Positions 36,369 through 44,175 are shown, counted from the stretch's first letter. The stretch is 64,000 nt of DNA from Thermoleophilia bacterium SCSIO 60948 (GCA_021496505.1 CP053031.1:3216001-3280000), one strand, 5' to 3'. Numbers and translations: made by a program. Notes: generated from the letters alone by a model not told the origin.

Positions 36369-36410
36369 TGGCGAGGGCCGGGATCGAACCGGCGACACCA
36401 CGATTTTCAG
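36369..36410 (-). repeat. 3' half of tRNA-Phe: attachment site of the ICE
   Basis: Read on the minus strand these 42 bases start at the anticodon loop CTGAAAA (anticodon GAA, Phe). They continue through the 3' strand of the anticodon stem, a 5-base variable loop, a perfect T-arm (GCCGG-TTCGATC-CCGGC) and the acceptor strand CCTCGCC with discriminator A. The 5' half (D-arm, 5' acceptor strand, anticodon 5' stem) is absent: pairing fails right after the loop. This is the duplicated core left when a tyrosine integrase inserts into a tRNA 3' end. It marks the left end of the element. Confidence 0.85.
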
Positions 36411-36432
36411 GCTGACCTCGAATATGCTCGCT

Positions 36433-36532
36433 TGCGGGTAGAACACCCGCATATGGGCGGTTCTTAGTTGGCTGGCGACGGCCAAAACTACCTGGCGACT
36501 TGGCCGGATTCGAGCGTGTTTTGGACTCCTCG
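36433..36532. repeat. Small repeats next to the att core
   Basis: A hairpin GCGGGT-AGAAC-ACCCGC lies at 36434-36450. The 8-base direct repeat CTGGCGAC occurs at 36472-36479 and 36492-36499, 20 bases apart. Direct repeats close to an att core are typical arm-type integrase or excisionase sites; here that is inference. The stretch from 36,411 to 36,662 has no gene. Confidence 0.35.
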
Positions 36533-36662
36533 GTCTCGTCGAGTCCTTTACGTCGCATGGCACTCGTGATGTCCCGGGTTCGAGTGCAGCCCGACGTCGT
36601 AATCGGGGCAGGCGGCTCGTCCAGATCCGGGACCATCGGCCGATGTAGATACTGGCGCCACT

Positions 36663-37580
36663 GTGCGGGGCTACATCGCTCATACCGACCACGGCTGGTG
36701 GCGCTTCCTGAAGGAGCGCCCAGCGCTGCGCGAGGTCAACTTCTGGCGCCCTGGTGGACGACGCCTTGCCGCGCTCGCTCCAGGAGAGCCGCTCTTCTTT
36801 CGCCTGAAGTCGCCGATCAACCGAATCGGCGGATTTGGGCTCTTCGCTCGCTTCGCGTCGCTACCGGTCTGGCGAGCCTGGGAGGTTTTCGGCGAGGCCA
36901 ACGGCGTCATCGACGAAGCGGCTCTCCTCGAGCGACTTGGTCGGCTTGCACGCCGGCCAGTCAGCATCGCCGACTCGATCGGCTGCATTGCCGTCAGCGA
37001 GTGCGTGTTTCTTGATCCCGACGACTGGATCGAACTACCAGCGAGCTTTCGCCCTCAGAACCTGTCCGGCTCGGCTCTCGATCTCGACCAGGGCGAGGGG
37101 CAGGCACTTTGGACGCAGTGTCTTGAGCGAGCGGCAACGAGCGCCGTCGAGTGGACCATCGAAGCTCTCGATCGCGAGCGTGCGGGCGAACCCCAGATCG
37201 TCATCCCGAGACTAGGGCAGGGTTCGTTCCGCCTCGCCGTCATGGACGCCTACGGTGGCGGCTGCGCGATCACCTCCGAGCACTCGATGCCGGCGCTCGA
37301 GGCGGCCCACATTCGGCCGTGGTCGCTAGGGGGGCAGCACGAGGTCTCCAACGGCCTGCCGCTACGACGCGACATTCACCGACTGTTCGATCTCGGCTAC
37401 ATGTCGGCACGAACCGATGGACGCGTTCTCGTCAGCCCGCGCCTGAAGTCAGAGTTCGCGAACGGCCACACCTACTACGCGCTTGAGAACCAGCAGCTCG
37501 TCCGCCCGGCGGATCCCACGGCCGCCCCTTCGCCGGAGCTCCTCGAGTGGCACTCGCAAACCGTGTTTCGCGCGTCGTAG
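36663..37580 (+). CDS. HNH endonuclease with N-terminal PUA-like reader domain
   Basis: A 305-residue protein. The C-terminal HNH nuclease (about residues 195-255) shows GGGCAITSEHSMPALEAAHI, RPWSLGGQHEVSNGLPLRRD and IHRLFDLGY: the His-Asn-His set of the family. The N-terminal 115 residues (WWRFLKERPALREVNFWRP, GEPLFFRLKSPINRIGGFG) resemble EVE/ASCH-type PUA domains, which read modified bases. This architecture suggests a modification-dependent restriction enzyme; that is an inference. The start is GTG at 36663; no strong Shine-Dalgarno. First cargo gene. Confidence 0.75.
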   Translation: MRGYIAHTDHGWWRFLKERPALREVNFWRPGGRRLAALAPGEPLFFRLKSPINRIGGFGLFARFASLPVWRAWEVFGEANGVIDEAALLERLGRLARRPVSIADSIGCIAVSECVFLDPDDWIELPASFRPQNLSGSALDLDQGEGQALWTQCLERAATSAVEWTIEALDRERAGEPQIVIPRLGQGSFRLAVMDAYGGGCAITSEHSMPALEAAHIRPWSLGGQHEVSNGLPLRRDIHRLFDLGYMSARTDGRVLVSPRLKSEFANGHTYYALENQQLVRPADPTAAPSPELLEWHSQTVFRAS

Positions 37581-37638
37581 CCCGTCACAGCTGCCGGTCA
37601 CCGCGGGCTCGGGTCCGGCTGCTGGTCTAGCTTCGAGA

Positions 37639-37676
37639 GCGACAACCTGTCGGGCGATCGCAGCCCGACTTGTCGC
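37639..37676 (+). promoter_or_regulatory. Two-step hairpin in the sigma-factor leader
   Basis: Outer arms GCGACA (37639-37644) and TGTCGC (37671-37676) enclose inner arms GTCGGGC (37649-37655) and GCCCGAC (37663-37669), both perfect. A TAGCTT that could be a -10 lies at 37628-37633. The structure would be at the 5' end of the sigma mRNA or an operator for it. Confidence 0.4.
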
Positions 37677-37706
37677 ACTTCTGGAGGCAGTCGGAATGGA
37701 GTACCC

Positions 37707-38300
37707 GTGAAAGTCGAGCGCGAAGTGCAGGACCGCCTGCACGCCGACGTCTGCGCCGGCGACCCGACCGCCTCGTCGCGGGTGTTCACGGTGCTGCTCG
37801 AGCCTCTGATCGACTGGCTCAGCTTCCGCTGGCGCAACGAGCGCGATGCCGAGCGGGTTCGCGACTTCGCGATCGACTCGATCATCGGCTACCTGGAGAG
37901 CCCCGAGCGCTACGACCCGGCCCGCGCTTCGCTTCTGACCTACCTACGCCTCGACGCGCACGGAGATCTTCTCAACGATCACGATCGCCGACAGCGCCAG
38001 CGCGAGCGACTTCAGGAGGCGGATGTCGAACTCGAGGACGAGATTCGGAACAGCTCCACAGATGAGTATCCATCCGACCGAGAGGAGCCCGAGTTGAGGC
38101 TGGTCGACGTTCGCGAAGCGCTGCCCGATGAGCGTGATCGCCGCGCCGTCTTCCTGATGATGGAGGGGGAGCGCTCCACCGAGGCGTTCGCTGAGGTCTG
38201 GGAGCTGACCGACCTGCCTGGGCAGGAACAGGCTGTCGACGTCAAGCGAAATAAGGACCGAGTCAAGGCGCGCCTGCGCCGCTTGAGGAGCGCGAAGTGA
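37707..38300 (+). CDS. Sigma-70-family (ECF-like) RNA polymerase sigma factor
   Basis: A 197-residue protein. Residues about 25-100 look like sigma region 2: helix FAIDSIIGYLESPERYDPAR, then SLLTYLRLDAHGDLLNDHDRRQRQR. The C-terminal part (about 140-197) is a region-4-like HTH. An acidic linker joins them. The start is GTG at 37707; a five-codon ATG frame (MEYP-stop) ends over it as GTGA, which may couple initiation. Its stop overlaps the ImmA/IrrE gene by 4 bases (GTGA), so the peptidase is its likely partner rather than a classic anti-sigma. Confidence 0.7.
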   Translation: MKVEREVQDRLHADVCAGDPTASSRVFTVLLEPLIDWLSFRWRNERDAERVRDFAIDSIIGYLESPERYDPARASLLTYLRLDAHGDLLNDHDRRQRQRERLQEADVELEDEIRNSSTDEYPSDREEPELRLVDVREALPDERDRRAVFLMMEGERSTEAFAEVWELTDLPGQEQAVDVKRNKDRVKARLRRLRSAK

Positions 38301-39388
38301 CTACCGCGCTGCGACATGCTGCCGATCGCGTCGCGTACGAGCCTGCGTTCCTCGCCAACGACCTACGGATCTTCGCCGAGCTCAATGACACCACCCGCGA
38401 TGCTCTCGAGGCTCGGCTCGCCCTCACAGACACGAAGTTCGATGAGCTGGCGCTCTGTCGCACGCCGCACCGAGACGGGCGCTTTCGCGACGACCTGCTC
38501 GCGATCGCGTCGCTGGTCGATGCCGACCCGATCGCGCTGGCAAACATGGTCAGGCTCGTAGACGCGTCGACTGCGCTGGCGAGCGCGCCGGCGACCAAGG
38601 TTGCGCCGATGCTCGCGGCGGCGAGGGAAATCGCACAGCAGCCCGTGCGTACCGAGCCGCCGAACGAAGGCCTGCAGGCCACCTGGCTGACGGAGGCGGT
38701 GGAGCTTCTGTGGGGGGATGCGGCCGCCGAGGACTTCCCGCGTGACGTTGAGCTCGCGCTTCTATGGCGGATGCCGCTCGCGATCATCGAACTGGAGCAG
38801 CTAAGCGGCGTCAACGTCGGCGCGTGGCTGTCGGCGCGCGGGGTCCACCTTCCGGTCCACGTGCCACCGGGGTCCCTGCACGGCGCATTGGTCGCGTTTG
38901 CCGGCAGCGGCGTGCTCTTCTTGGACGCGGCCGATGACCCAGCGCAGCGCCGGCTCACCGCTGCTCACGAAGGTGCCCACTTTGTCGTCGACTACTGGTT
39001 GCCGCGCCTGAAGCTCGCGCAACGCGCGCCGCAGCTGCTCGAGGTTGTCGACGGGTTGCGCGAACCGGATCCAGAAGACCACGTCGATGCACTCTTGGCG
39101 CGGATCCCCTTTGGGGTGCACACCCACCTCTTCGAGCGCGACGAGGCCGGCGGTACCCGCAACATCGCCGTCGATCACGCCGAGGATCGCGCCACCCAGG
39201 TGGCGTGGGAGCTGCTCGCTCCACGCGAGGTGGTCGCCGCGCGCACGGCGCGCGCCGATGAGTTCACCGTCGTGCGCACGCTCGAAGCCGAGTTCGGGCT
39301 TCCGCGCACGGCAGCCCGCGAGTACGCCGGGTACCTACGCGCGAGCGGAGATCAGCGGCGGGGAAGGCGGCGATTCGATTGGAGCTGA
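38297..39388 (+). CDS. ImmA/IrrE-family metallopeptidase
   Basis: A 363-residue protein with the zinc-peptidase motif HEGAH at residues 224-228 (context RRLTAAHEGAHFVVDYW). The ImmA/IrrE pattern precedes it: GVNVGAWLSARGVHLPVHVPP and SGVLFLDAADDP. The N-terminal 150 residues are helical and unrecognised. ImmA and IrrE cleave repressors (ImmR, DdrO) to start stress or excision responses. Here it is translationally coupled to a sigma factor, so its target may control this element's cargo. The GTG at 38297 overlaps the sigma stop. Confidence 0.8.
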   Translation: MTTALRHAADRVAYEPAFLANDLRIFAELNDTTRDALEARLALTDTKFDELALCRTPHRDGRFRDDLLAIASLVDADPIALANMVRLVDASTALASAPATKVAPMLAAAREIAQQPVRTEPPNEGLQATWLTEAVELLWGDAAAEDFPRDVELALLWRMPLAIIELEQLSGVNVGAWLSARGVHLPVHVPPGSLHGALVAFAGSGVLFLDAADDPAQRRLTAAHEGAHFVVDYWLPRLKLAQRAPQLLEVVDGLREPDPEDHVDALLARIPFGVHTHLFERDEAGGTRNIAVDHAEDRATQVAWELLAPREVVAARTARADEFTVVRTLEAEFGLPRTAAREYAGYLRASGDQRRGRRRFDWS

Positions 39389-39425
39389 TGTCGAACTTCT
39401 TCGTCCGCTCGGAAGAGAGGGGTGA

Positions 39426-40655
39426 ATGCTGAAGATGAGCGACGCTCCACAGCCCACCCCCGCGCCCGAGCCGGATCGCGACGCCGTTGACCTGGACGAG
39501 TTCTCCTCCGCCTTCGGTGCCGATTTGCTCGAAACGCTCGACGTGGGCACCTGGAAGCAGGGCCCCGACCTCGAGGCACTCAATCGTCGGCTGGCGAACG
39601 AGGTCGCAGAAGCCGTCGCCCAGGAGCGCGACGCCGTCGCCTTCATTCGCCGGGAGGTGTTCCCGCGGCTGCAGAACCAGGTCGATGCACCGGCCGAGGC
39701 CGGGGTCTACCAGGCACGTCCAGAGGACATCGACCGCGCCCTGCGAAACGCCCTCTTCAACGGCTGCGTCGAGGCCTGTGACGGCACGGTCGCCGAGCAC
39801 GACACGCTGGTGCTCACAGTGACGCAACTCGGCGTCTGTCTCGTCTCCTACCAGGGTGAGCAGCTCACGCTCAGCCAGCGCCTGTTTCGCCGCGATCTGC
39901 GCATCGACCAGCGCCGCGACCCACAGGCGCGGGTGCGCGAGTTGTTGGAGCGGCGAATGGGACGCTCGGCCATCGGCGTCCAGGACCCCCACGACACCCT
40001 CTCCGAGCTCGCCCGCCGCGGGATCATGGGGTACGCCGAGCGCGCGGTCCTGCTCGAGCAGTCGACCGCGCCGTGGCGCTTCGGTCACGGCTCGGTCGCC
40101 CCGTACGAGCTGCTCACCGGCGGCGGTCTCGTGAGCGAGGGCAAGATGCCGCTGCTCGATGCGAGCGGGGAGATGCTCCGCGGGCTAGTGCTCGACCACG
40201 AGCAGTTCATCTTCGTGCCCTCGACGATCTCAGATCGCTGGCTGATCACCGTGGGCGACGCGCTGCGCCCGCTTGAGTACGCAGTTGTCGAGTCGGCGGA
40301 ACGGCGGATGTCGGCCGTGGTCGAGGGCGGCCACTACGCCGGCGAGTACACCGAGCGTGCCCGAAAGCTCGTCGCCGATGTCGGACCGAAGATCGTCGTC
40401 GGCGTCTTTCGCGCAGCGCAGGGCGCGCCCGCACAGGTGTTCTACGCCCACCCCGATCACGTCCACGAGGCCGCGGTCATCGCGATGGCCGACTCCGTGC
40501 TGCAAGAGCACCGCGGCTTTCCGATGCTGATTGACATCGCCCATCACGTGGTCAACGCCACGATGGGCCACGACGGCTTTAAGGAGACGGTGCGCTCGGC
40601 CTACGTCGACGCCGGCGCCCCCTTCCGCTTCGCCCCGGAACGCGACACCCGATAG
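39426..40655 (+). CDS. NurA-like nuclease, HerA partner
   Basis: A 409-residue protein directly before a HerA ATPase (7-base gap). The end resembles NurA 5'-3' nucleases: YAHPDHVHEAAVIAMADSVL, GFPMLIDIAHHVVNATMG and a final Arg-rich segment. The first 150 residues are mostly acidic and helical. The full set of NurA catalytic acids is not clear, so the identification rests on the C-terminal pattern and the HerA neighbour. A second ATG lies at 39435. A GAGAGGGG Shine-Dalgarno precedes 39426. It would resect DNA with HerA. Confidence 0.6.
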   Translation: MLKMSDAPQPTPAPEPDRDAVDLDEFSSAFGADLLETLDVGTWKQGPDLEALNRRLANEVAEAVAQERDAVAFIRREVFPRLQNQVDAPAEAGVYQARPEDIDRALRNALFNGCVEACDGTVAEHDTLVLTVTQLGVCLVSYQGEQLTLSQRLFRRDLRIDQRRDPQARVRELLERRMGRSAIGVQDPHDTLSELARRGIMGYAERAVLLEQSTAPWRFGHGSVAPYELLTGGGLVSEGKMPLLDASGEMLRGLVLDHEQFIFVPSTISDRWLITVGDALRPLEYAVVESAERRMSAVVEGGHYAGEYTERARKLVADVGPKIVVGVFRAAQGAPAQVFYAHPDHVHEAAVIAMADSVLQEHRGFPMLIDIAHHVVNATMGHDGFKETVRSAYVDAGAPFRFAPERDTR

Positions 40656-40662
40656 GAGAATC

Positions 40663-42534
40663 ATGAGCGAGAACGACAACGATGCACAGCCGGACCAGCG
40701 CCCCGACCTCGGCCCCGTCGGGCCCGGACCAGCAGTCGCCCCAATCCCGGCCGCCGCGCTCGACGGGATTGACGCCGGGGAGGAATGGCAGCCCGACCCG
40801 CGCGACGCCGACGCGATCGGGCGGACGATGTTCGACACGCCGGGCAGCCAGGACAACACGCTCACGGTGCTGCTGCCGAAGGACTCGCTCACCCTGGTGC
40901 CGGCGCAGTCGCTGCTGCGGATCGAGAGCCGCTCAGACGAGCGGACCTACCTCGCGATTGTCACCGCCGGCCCTTTCGCCGAGCCCGACGGCCTGCGAGC
41001 GGACGCACCGACGATCGTCACAACAGCCGTCCGGGGCGCCACCGCGTTCGTGCCGCGGTACCACGGCCGCGTCCAGATCGAGATCCTCGGTGAGCGCCGC
41101 GGCAAGGCGCTGTCACCTCCGCGCTTCCGCCCGCTTCCCAACAGCCCGGTCTTCCTGCTCGACAGCGACGAGTCCCGCGAGGTACTCGAGCTTGGCGGCA
41201 GCATCCGCCTGGGAGTCGTCGCGGGCGACGACGAGCTGGTCGTCAACGTGCCCGCCGACAAGAAGGCGGTCCTGCCACGGCACACCGGCATCCTGGGCAC
41301 CACCGGCGGCGGAAAGTCGACCACGGTCTCGCGTCTGATCGACCAGGCCCAGCGCCAGGGATTCGCCGTGATTCTGCTCGACACCGAGGGGGAGTACACG
41401 CTGATGAACGAGCCGACCGAGGACCAGACGATGCTCGAGCTGCTCGAAGAGCGCGAGGAACAGCCCCACGGCATCGACGGCACGGAGCTCTACGTGCTCG
41501 CCGACAAGCGGACATCGAACCCGGGCCACCCGAACAAGAAGGAGTTCGACCTCTCCTTCGAGCGCTTCTCTCCCTTCATCGTCGAAGAGCTGCTCGATCT
41601 CACCAGCGCCCAGGCCGAACGCTTTACCGAGGCCTACGAAACCGCCAAGGCGCTGCTGCGCGAGCTGAACATCTTCCCGCGCCGCGACAGCGACGAGGAG
41701 AAGCGGATGGCGATCGAGCTCAACGAGATGGAGACGGGCTATCCGCGCATGCGCCTCGACCATGTGATCGACGTTGCGCGGATGATCCACGACTCCCTCT
41801 ACGGAAGCGACCTCGACGAGAGCGTGATGATGACGAGCGACTTTCGCTCGGGCGAGGGCCGCAGCAGGCTCAAGCAGAAGGCCGAGCTGGCCGCCGGCAA
41901 GCTCGGCAACAAGATCTCCTGGCGCGCCCTGCTGGGCCACCTTCACCGGCTCCGCCGCCTGCGGGTGTTCGACAGCACGGGCGGCCTGGATTACGACGCC
42001 CTGCTGCGGCCCGGTGGAGTCAGCATCTTTGACCTCTCTGACTCGGACTCCCCGCAGGTCAACAACCTCGTGATCGCCGACGTCCTGCGTGGGGTACAAG
42101 ACCGCCAGGACGCCGCGTATCGGAGCTTCGAGGACGGCGGCGATCAGCCGACGCGAGTGCTGATCGTGATCGAGGAGGCCCATGAGTTCCTCTCCGACGA
42201 GCGCGTCACGAAGATGCCGTTCCTGTTCCAGCAGGTCGCCCGGATCGCCAAGCGTGGTCGCAAGCGCTGGCTCGGGCTCGTCTTCGTCACCCAGCTGCCC
42301 CGCCACCTGCCACCGCAGGTGCTCGGGCTGGTCAACAACTGGGTGCTGCACCGGATCTCGGACGCCGACACGATCTCGCGGCTGCGGCGATCGGTGGCGG
42401 GCGTCGATGATGCCCTTTGGCAGCGGCTCCCGGGCCTTGCGCCCGGCCAGGCGATCGTCTCCTTCACATCGATGACGCGTCCGCTGCTCGCGGCCGTCGA
42501 CCCGACGCCGGCCAAGCTGCGAATGCTCGACTGA
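40663..42534 (+). CDS. HerA-like DNA-translocating ATPase
   Basis: A 623-residue HerA/FtsK-superfamily ATPase. The N-terminal beta-barrel (about residues 65-200, HAS-barrel-like) precedes Walker A GTTGGGKST (212-220). Walker B is RVLIVIEEAHEFL, followed by VARIAKRGRKRWLGLVFVTQLPRHL and the arginine-containing end block. Bacterial HerA forms hexameric pumps and pairs with nucleases in antiphage systems (HerA-SIR2, HerA-DUF4297) as well as with NurA. The ATG at 40663 has AGGAGA upstream. The longer frame lies within the nuclease gene. Confidence 0.9.
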   Translation: MSENDNDAQPDQRPDLGPVGPGPAVAPIPAAALDGIDAGEEWQPDPRDADAIGRTMFDTPGSQDNTLTVLLPKDSLTLVPAQSLLRIESRSDERTYLAIVTAGPFAEPDGLRADAPTIVTTAVRGATAFVPRYHGRVQIEILGERRGKALSPPRFRPLPNSPVFLLDSDESREVLELGGSIRLGVVAGDDELVVNVPADKKAVLPRHTGILGTTGGGKSTTVSRLIDQAQRQGFAVILLDTEGEYTLMNEPTEDQTMLELLEEREEQPHGIDGTELYVLADKRTSNPGHPNKKEFDLSFERFSPFIVEELLDLTSAQAERFTEAYETAKALLRELNIFPRRDSDEEKRMAIELNEMETGYPRMRLDHVIDVARMIHDSLYGSDLDESVMMTSDFRSGEGRSRLKQKAELAAGKLGNKISWRALLGHLHRLRRLRVFDSTGGLDYDALLRPGGVSIFDLSDSDSPQVNNLVIADVLRGVQDRQDAAYRSFEDGGDQPTRVLIVIEEAHEFLSDERVTKMPFLFQQVARIAKRGRKRWLGLVFVTQLPRHLPPQVLGLVNNWVLHRISDADTISRLRRSVAGVDDALWQRLPGLAPGQAIVSFTSMTRPLLAAVDPTPAKLRMLD

Positions 42535-42656
42535 CCTGACTCGCCCAGCCGGCCGGCCCGGCGAAGAGCTGATGAGCTGATCGGCGCCGCGCCCGATCCG
42601 TAGGCTGGTCGGCGGCACGGCTCGGAGCGGGCGCATTGAGCCATACTCGCTCGTCG

Positions 42657-43859
42657 ATGGCCGGCGCCCGAACCAGCTCAGACTCTCCGAAGCCTCCCCA
42701 GACACCGCTTCCGGTGCATCCGTTTCCGGCGCGGATGGCGCCCGAGCTCGCGCTCGAGCGACTACCGAAGGAGCCGGCCCGCGTGCTCGACCAGATGATG
42801 GGCTCGGGGACGATCCCCGTGCTCGCCGGAGCCGCCGGCCACTCGGCGACCGGCTATGACCTCGACCCGCTCGCGCTCCTGATCGCCGAGGTCTGGGGTC
42901 GACCGCTCGAGGAGGAGGCGTACCTGCTCGCCGCCGGGGACGTCGCTCAGGAAGCGCGCGAAGCCGAGCCCGCGGAGGTGGCGGTCGAGGACGCCGAGAC
43001 ACTCGAGTTCATCGAGCGCTGGTTCGACGAGGTCGCGCGCGGGCGGCTCGCTGCGCTCACCGAGGCGATAGCGGGGCAGCAAGATGTTCTTCAGCCGGCG
43101 CTGTGGTGCGCGTTCTCAAGGCTCATCATCACCAAGGACCGCGGCGCCTCCCTCGCACGAGATGTCTCTCACAGCCGCCCCCACAAGGTCCGGGAGCGCA
43201 CCGACTTCGACCCGATCGCCAACTACCTGCGATCCGCGCGCGAGGTCGCGAGGCGACACGCGACCCTGAGCGAGACGCGACCGGATCCCGAGGACTTGGC
43301 CTTCGGGCGCGTCGACGCCCGCGAGCTTCCCCTCGAGGACGACTCGATCGACATGGCGATGACCTCGCCGCCCTACCTATCGGCGATCGATTACCTGCGC
43401 GGGCACCGAATGAGTCTCGTCTGGATGGGCTACACGCTGAGCGAGCTGCGCGATCTGCGCGGCAGCGTCGTCGGCGCGGAGCGTGCCCGCCACGACGGCG
43501 ACGACCACGAGGAGCTGATCGCCGAGACGCTCGGCAAGGACGCCCCAGCGCGCACCCGCGGCGTACTGCGCCGCTACCTCTATGACCTCCACGCGATCAT
43601 GAAGGAGACCACCCGCGTCCTTCGGGCGGGCGGATCGGCCACGTTCGTGATCGCCGACGCGACCCTGTTCGGGATCCCCGTCGCCCTCGGCGACGTCGTC
43701 GACAAGCTCGCGCGCAAGGTCGGGCTCGAGCGCACCGAGCGGATCGAGCGCGAGCTGCCCGCCGACCGGCGCTACCTACCGCCGCCCGGGCGCGGTCGGA
43801 CCAGTGACCTCACGCGCCGAATGCGCCACGAGGTCTGCCTCGGCTACCTCGCCCCGTAG
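42657..43859 (+). CDS. DNA methyltransferase, TSPPY type
   Basis: A 400-residue methyltransferase. The SAM site comes first (LDQMMGSGTIPVLAG), after HPFPARMAPELA; the catalytic TSPPY follows at about residue 235 (MAMTSPPYLSAIDYLRGHRM). TSPPY and this order suggest N4-cytosine methylation, but N6-adenine is possible. The ending RTSDLTRRMRHEVCLGY is typical of the family. The ATG at 42657 is chosen; a TTG at 42636 is possible. Placed after HerA, it could protect host DNA from the NurA-HerA module or the HNH enzyme. Confidence 0.85.
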   Translation: MAGARTSSDSPKPPQTPLPVHPFPARMAPELALERLPKEPARVLDQMMGSGTIPVLAGAAGHSATGYDLDPLALLIAEVWGRPLEEEAYLLAAGDVAQEAREAEPAEVAVEDAETLEFIERWFDEVARGRLAALTEAIAGQQDVLQPALWCAFSRLIITKDRGASLARDVSHSRPHKVRERTDFDPIANYLRSAREVARRHATLSETRPDPEDLAFGRVDARELPLEDDSIDMAMTSPPYLSAIDYLRGHRMSLVWMGYTLSELRDLRGSVVGAERARHDGDDHEELIAETLGKDAPARTRGVLRRYLYDLHAIMKETTRVLRAGGSATFVIADATLFGIPVALGDVVDKLARKVGLERTERIERELPADRRYLPPPGRGRTSDLTRRMRHEVCLGYLAP

Positions 43860-43916
43860 CTCGGCGTCGCACTTCGCTTGCCCGCTCGGAAGGGAGTTGA
43901 CGAAGGCGATCATGCG

Positions 43917-43927
43917 AAGGAGGTGAT
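43917..43927 (+). promoter_or_regulatory. Perfect Shine-Dalgarno AAGGAGGTGAT
   Basis: These 11 bases are the full complement of the 16S rRNA 3' end, the strongest ribosome site in the window. They lie 5 bases before the ATG at 43933, which decides the frame of the small basic protein. Confidence 0.7.
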
Positions 43928-43932
43928 GGCAG

Positions 43933-44070
43933 ATGGCGAGGAACCGCAAGACCTCGGCGAGGGCGGCGAAGGCGGCGTCGAAGGTGCTGCGCGACAAGCG
44001 AACGAGCAGGGCGTCGAAGAAGGCCGCAGGCAGCGCGCTCTCGCAGCGAGCGCCGAAGCGCGGCAGTTAG
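43933..44070 (+). CDS. Small, very basic 45-residue protein
   Basis: It begins MARNRKTSARAAKAASKVLR and ends in GSALSQRAPKRGS. It is rich in Lys, Arg, Ala and Ser, with no acidic run, like a histone-H1-type tail. A family of short proteins with the pattern 'KTS..AA.KASKVLRD..T...SK.AAGSALSQ' occurs in many bacteria, often near mobile elements; function unknown. A DNA- or RNA-binding role is likely from composition. The perfect Shine-Dalgarno predicts strong expression. A longer overlapping ORF in another frame (43,878-44,087) has no such support. Confidence 0.7.
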   Translation: MARNRKTSARAAKAASKVLRDKRTSRASKKAAGSALSQRAPKRGS

Positions 44071-44077
44071 CGGGACC

Positions 44078-44175
44078 GCGAGTCTGAGGTCTTCTAACGT
44101 AAGCGTTAGAAACCCTTAGACTCGCTTTCCCCTGCCTCCACGGCGTGCAGCGACGCCAAGTCTGAGACTTTCTAA
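44078..44175. repeat. Three copies of a 17-base motif upstream of the ATPase operon
   Basis: Copy A AGTCTGAGGTCTTCTAA is at 44081-44097, copy C AGTCTGAGACTTTCTAA at 44159-44175 (same strand, 15 of 17 identical), and copy B is inverted at 44106-44122. A and B form a long imperfect inverted repeat (44078-44125, arms GCGAGTCT/AGACTCGC and TTCTAACG/CGTTAGAA). The region is AT-rich relative to its surroundings. This fits a regulator or replication-initiator binding site controlling the operon at 44214, or a terminator for the basic-protein gene combined with it. Confidence 0.6.

Noticed and set aside
36560-36610. Sequence resembling a tRNA T-arm (GGGTTCGAGTGCAGCCC)
   Set aside because: The loop would be too long and no acceptor, D or anticodon arms fit around it.
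40531-40662. Longer N-terminus for HerA
   Set aside because: It lies wholly inside the NurA-like gene; the ATG at 40,663 has AGGAGA upstream and a 7-base gap.
43878-44087. 69-codon ORF overlapping the small basic protein
   Set aside because: It has no ribosome site of its own; the perfect Shine-Dalgarno spacing and the recognisable composition favour the 43,933 frame.
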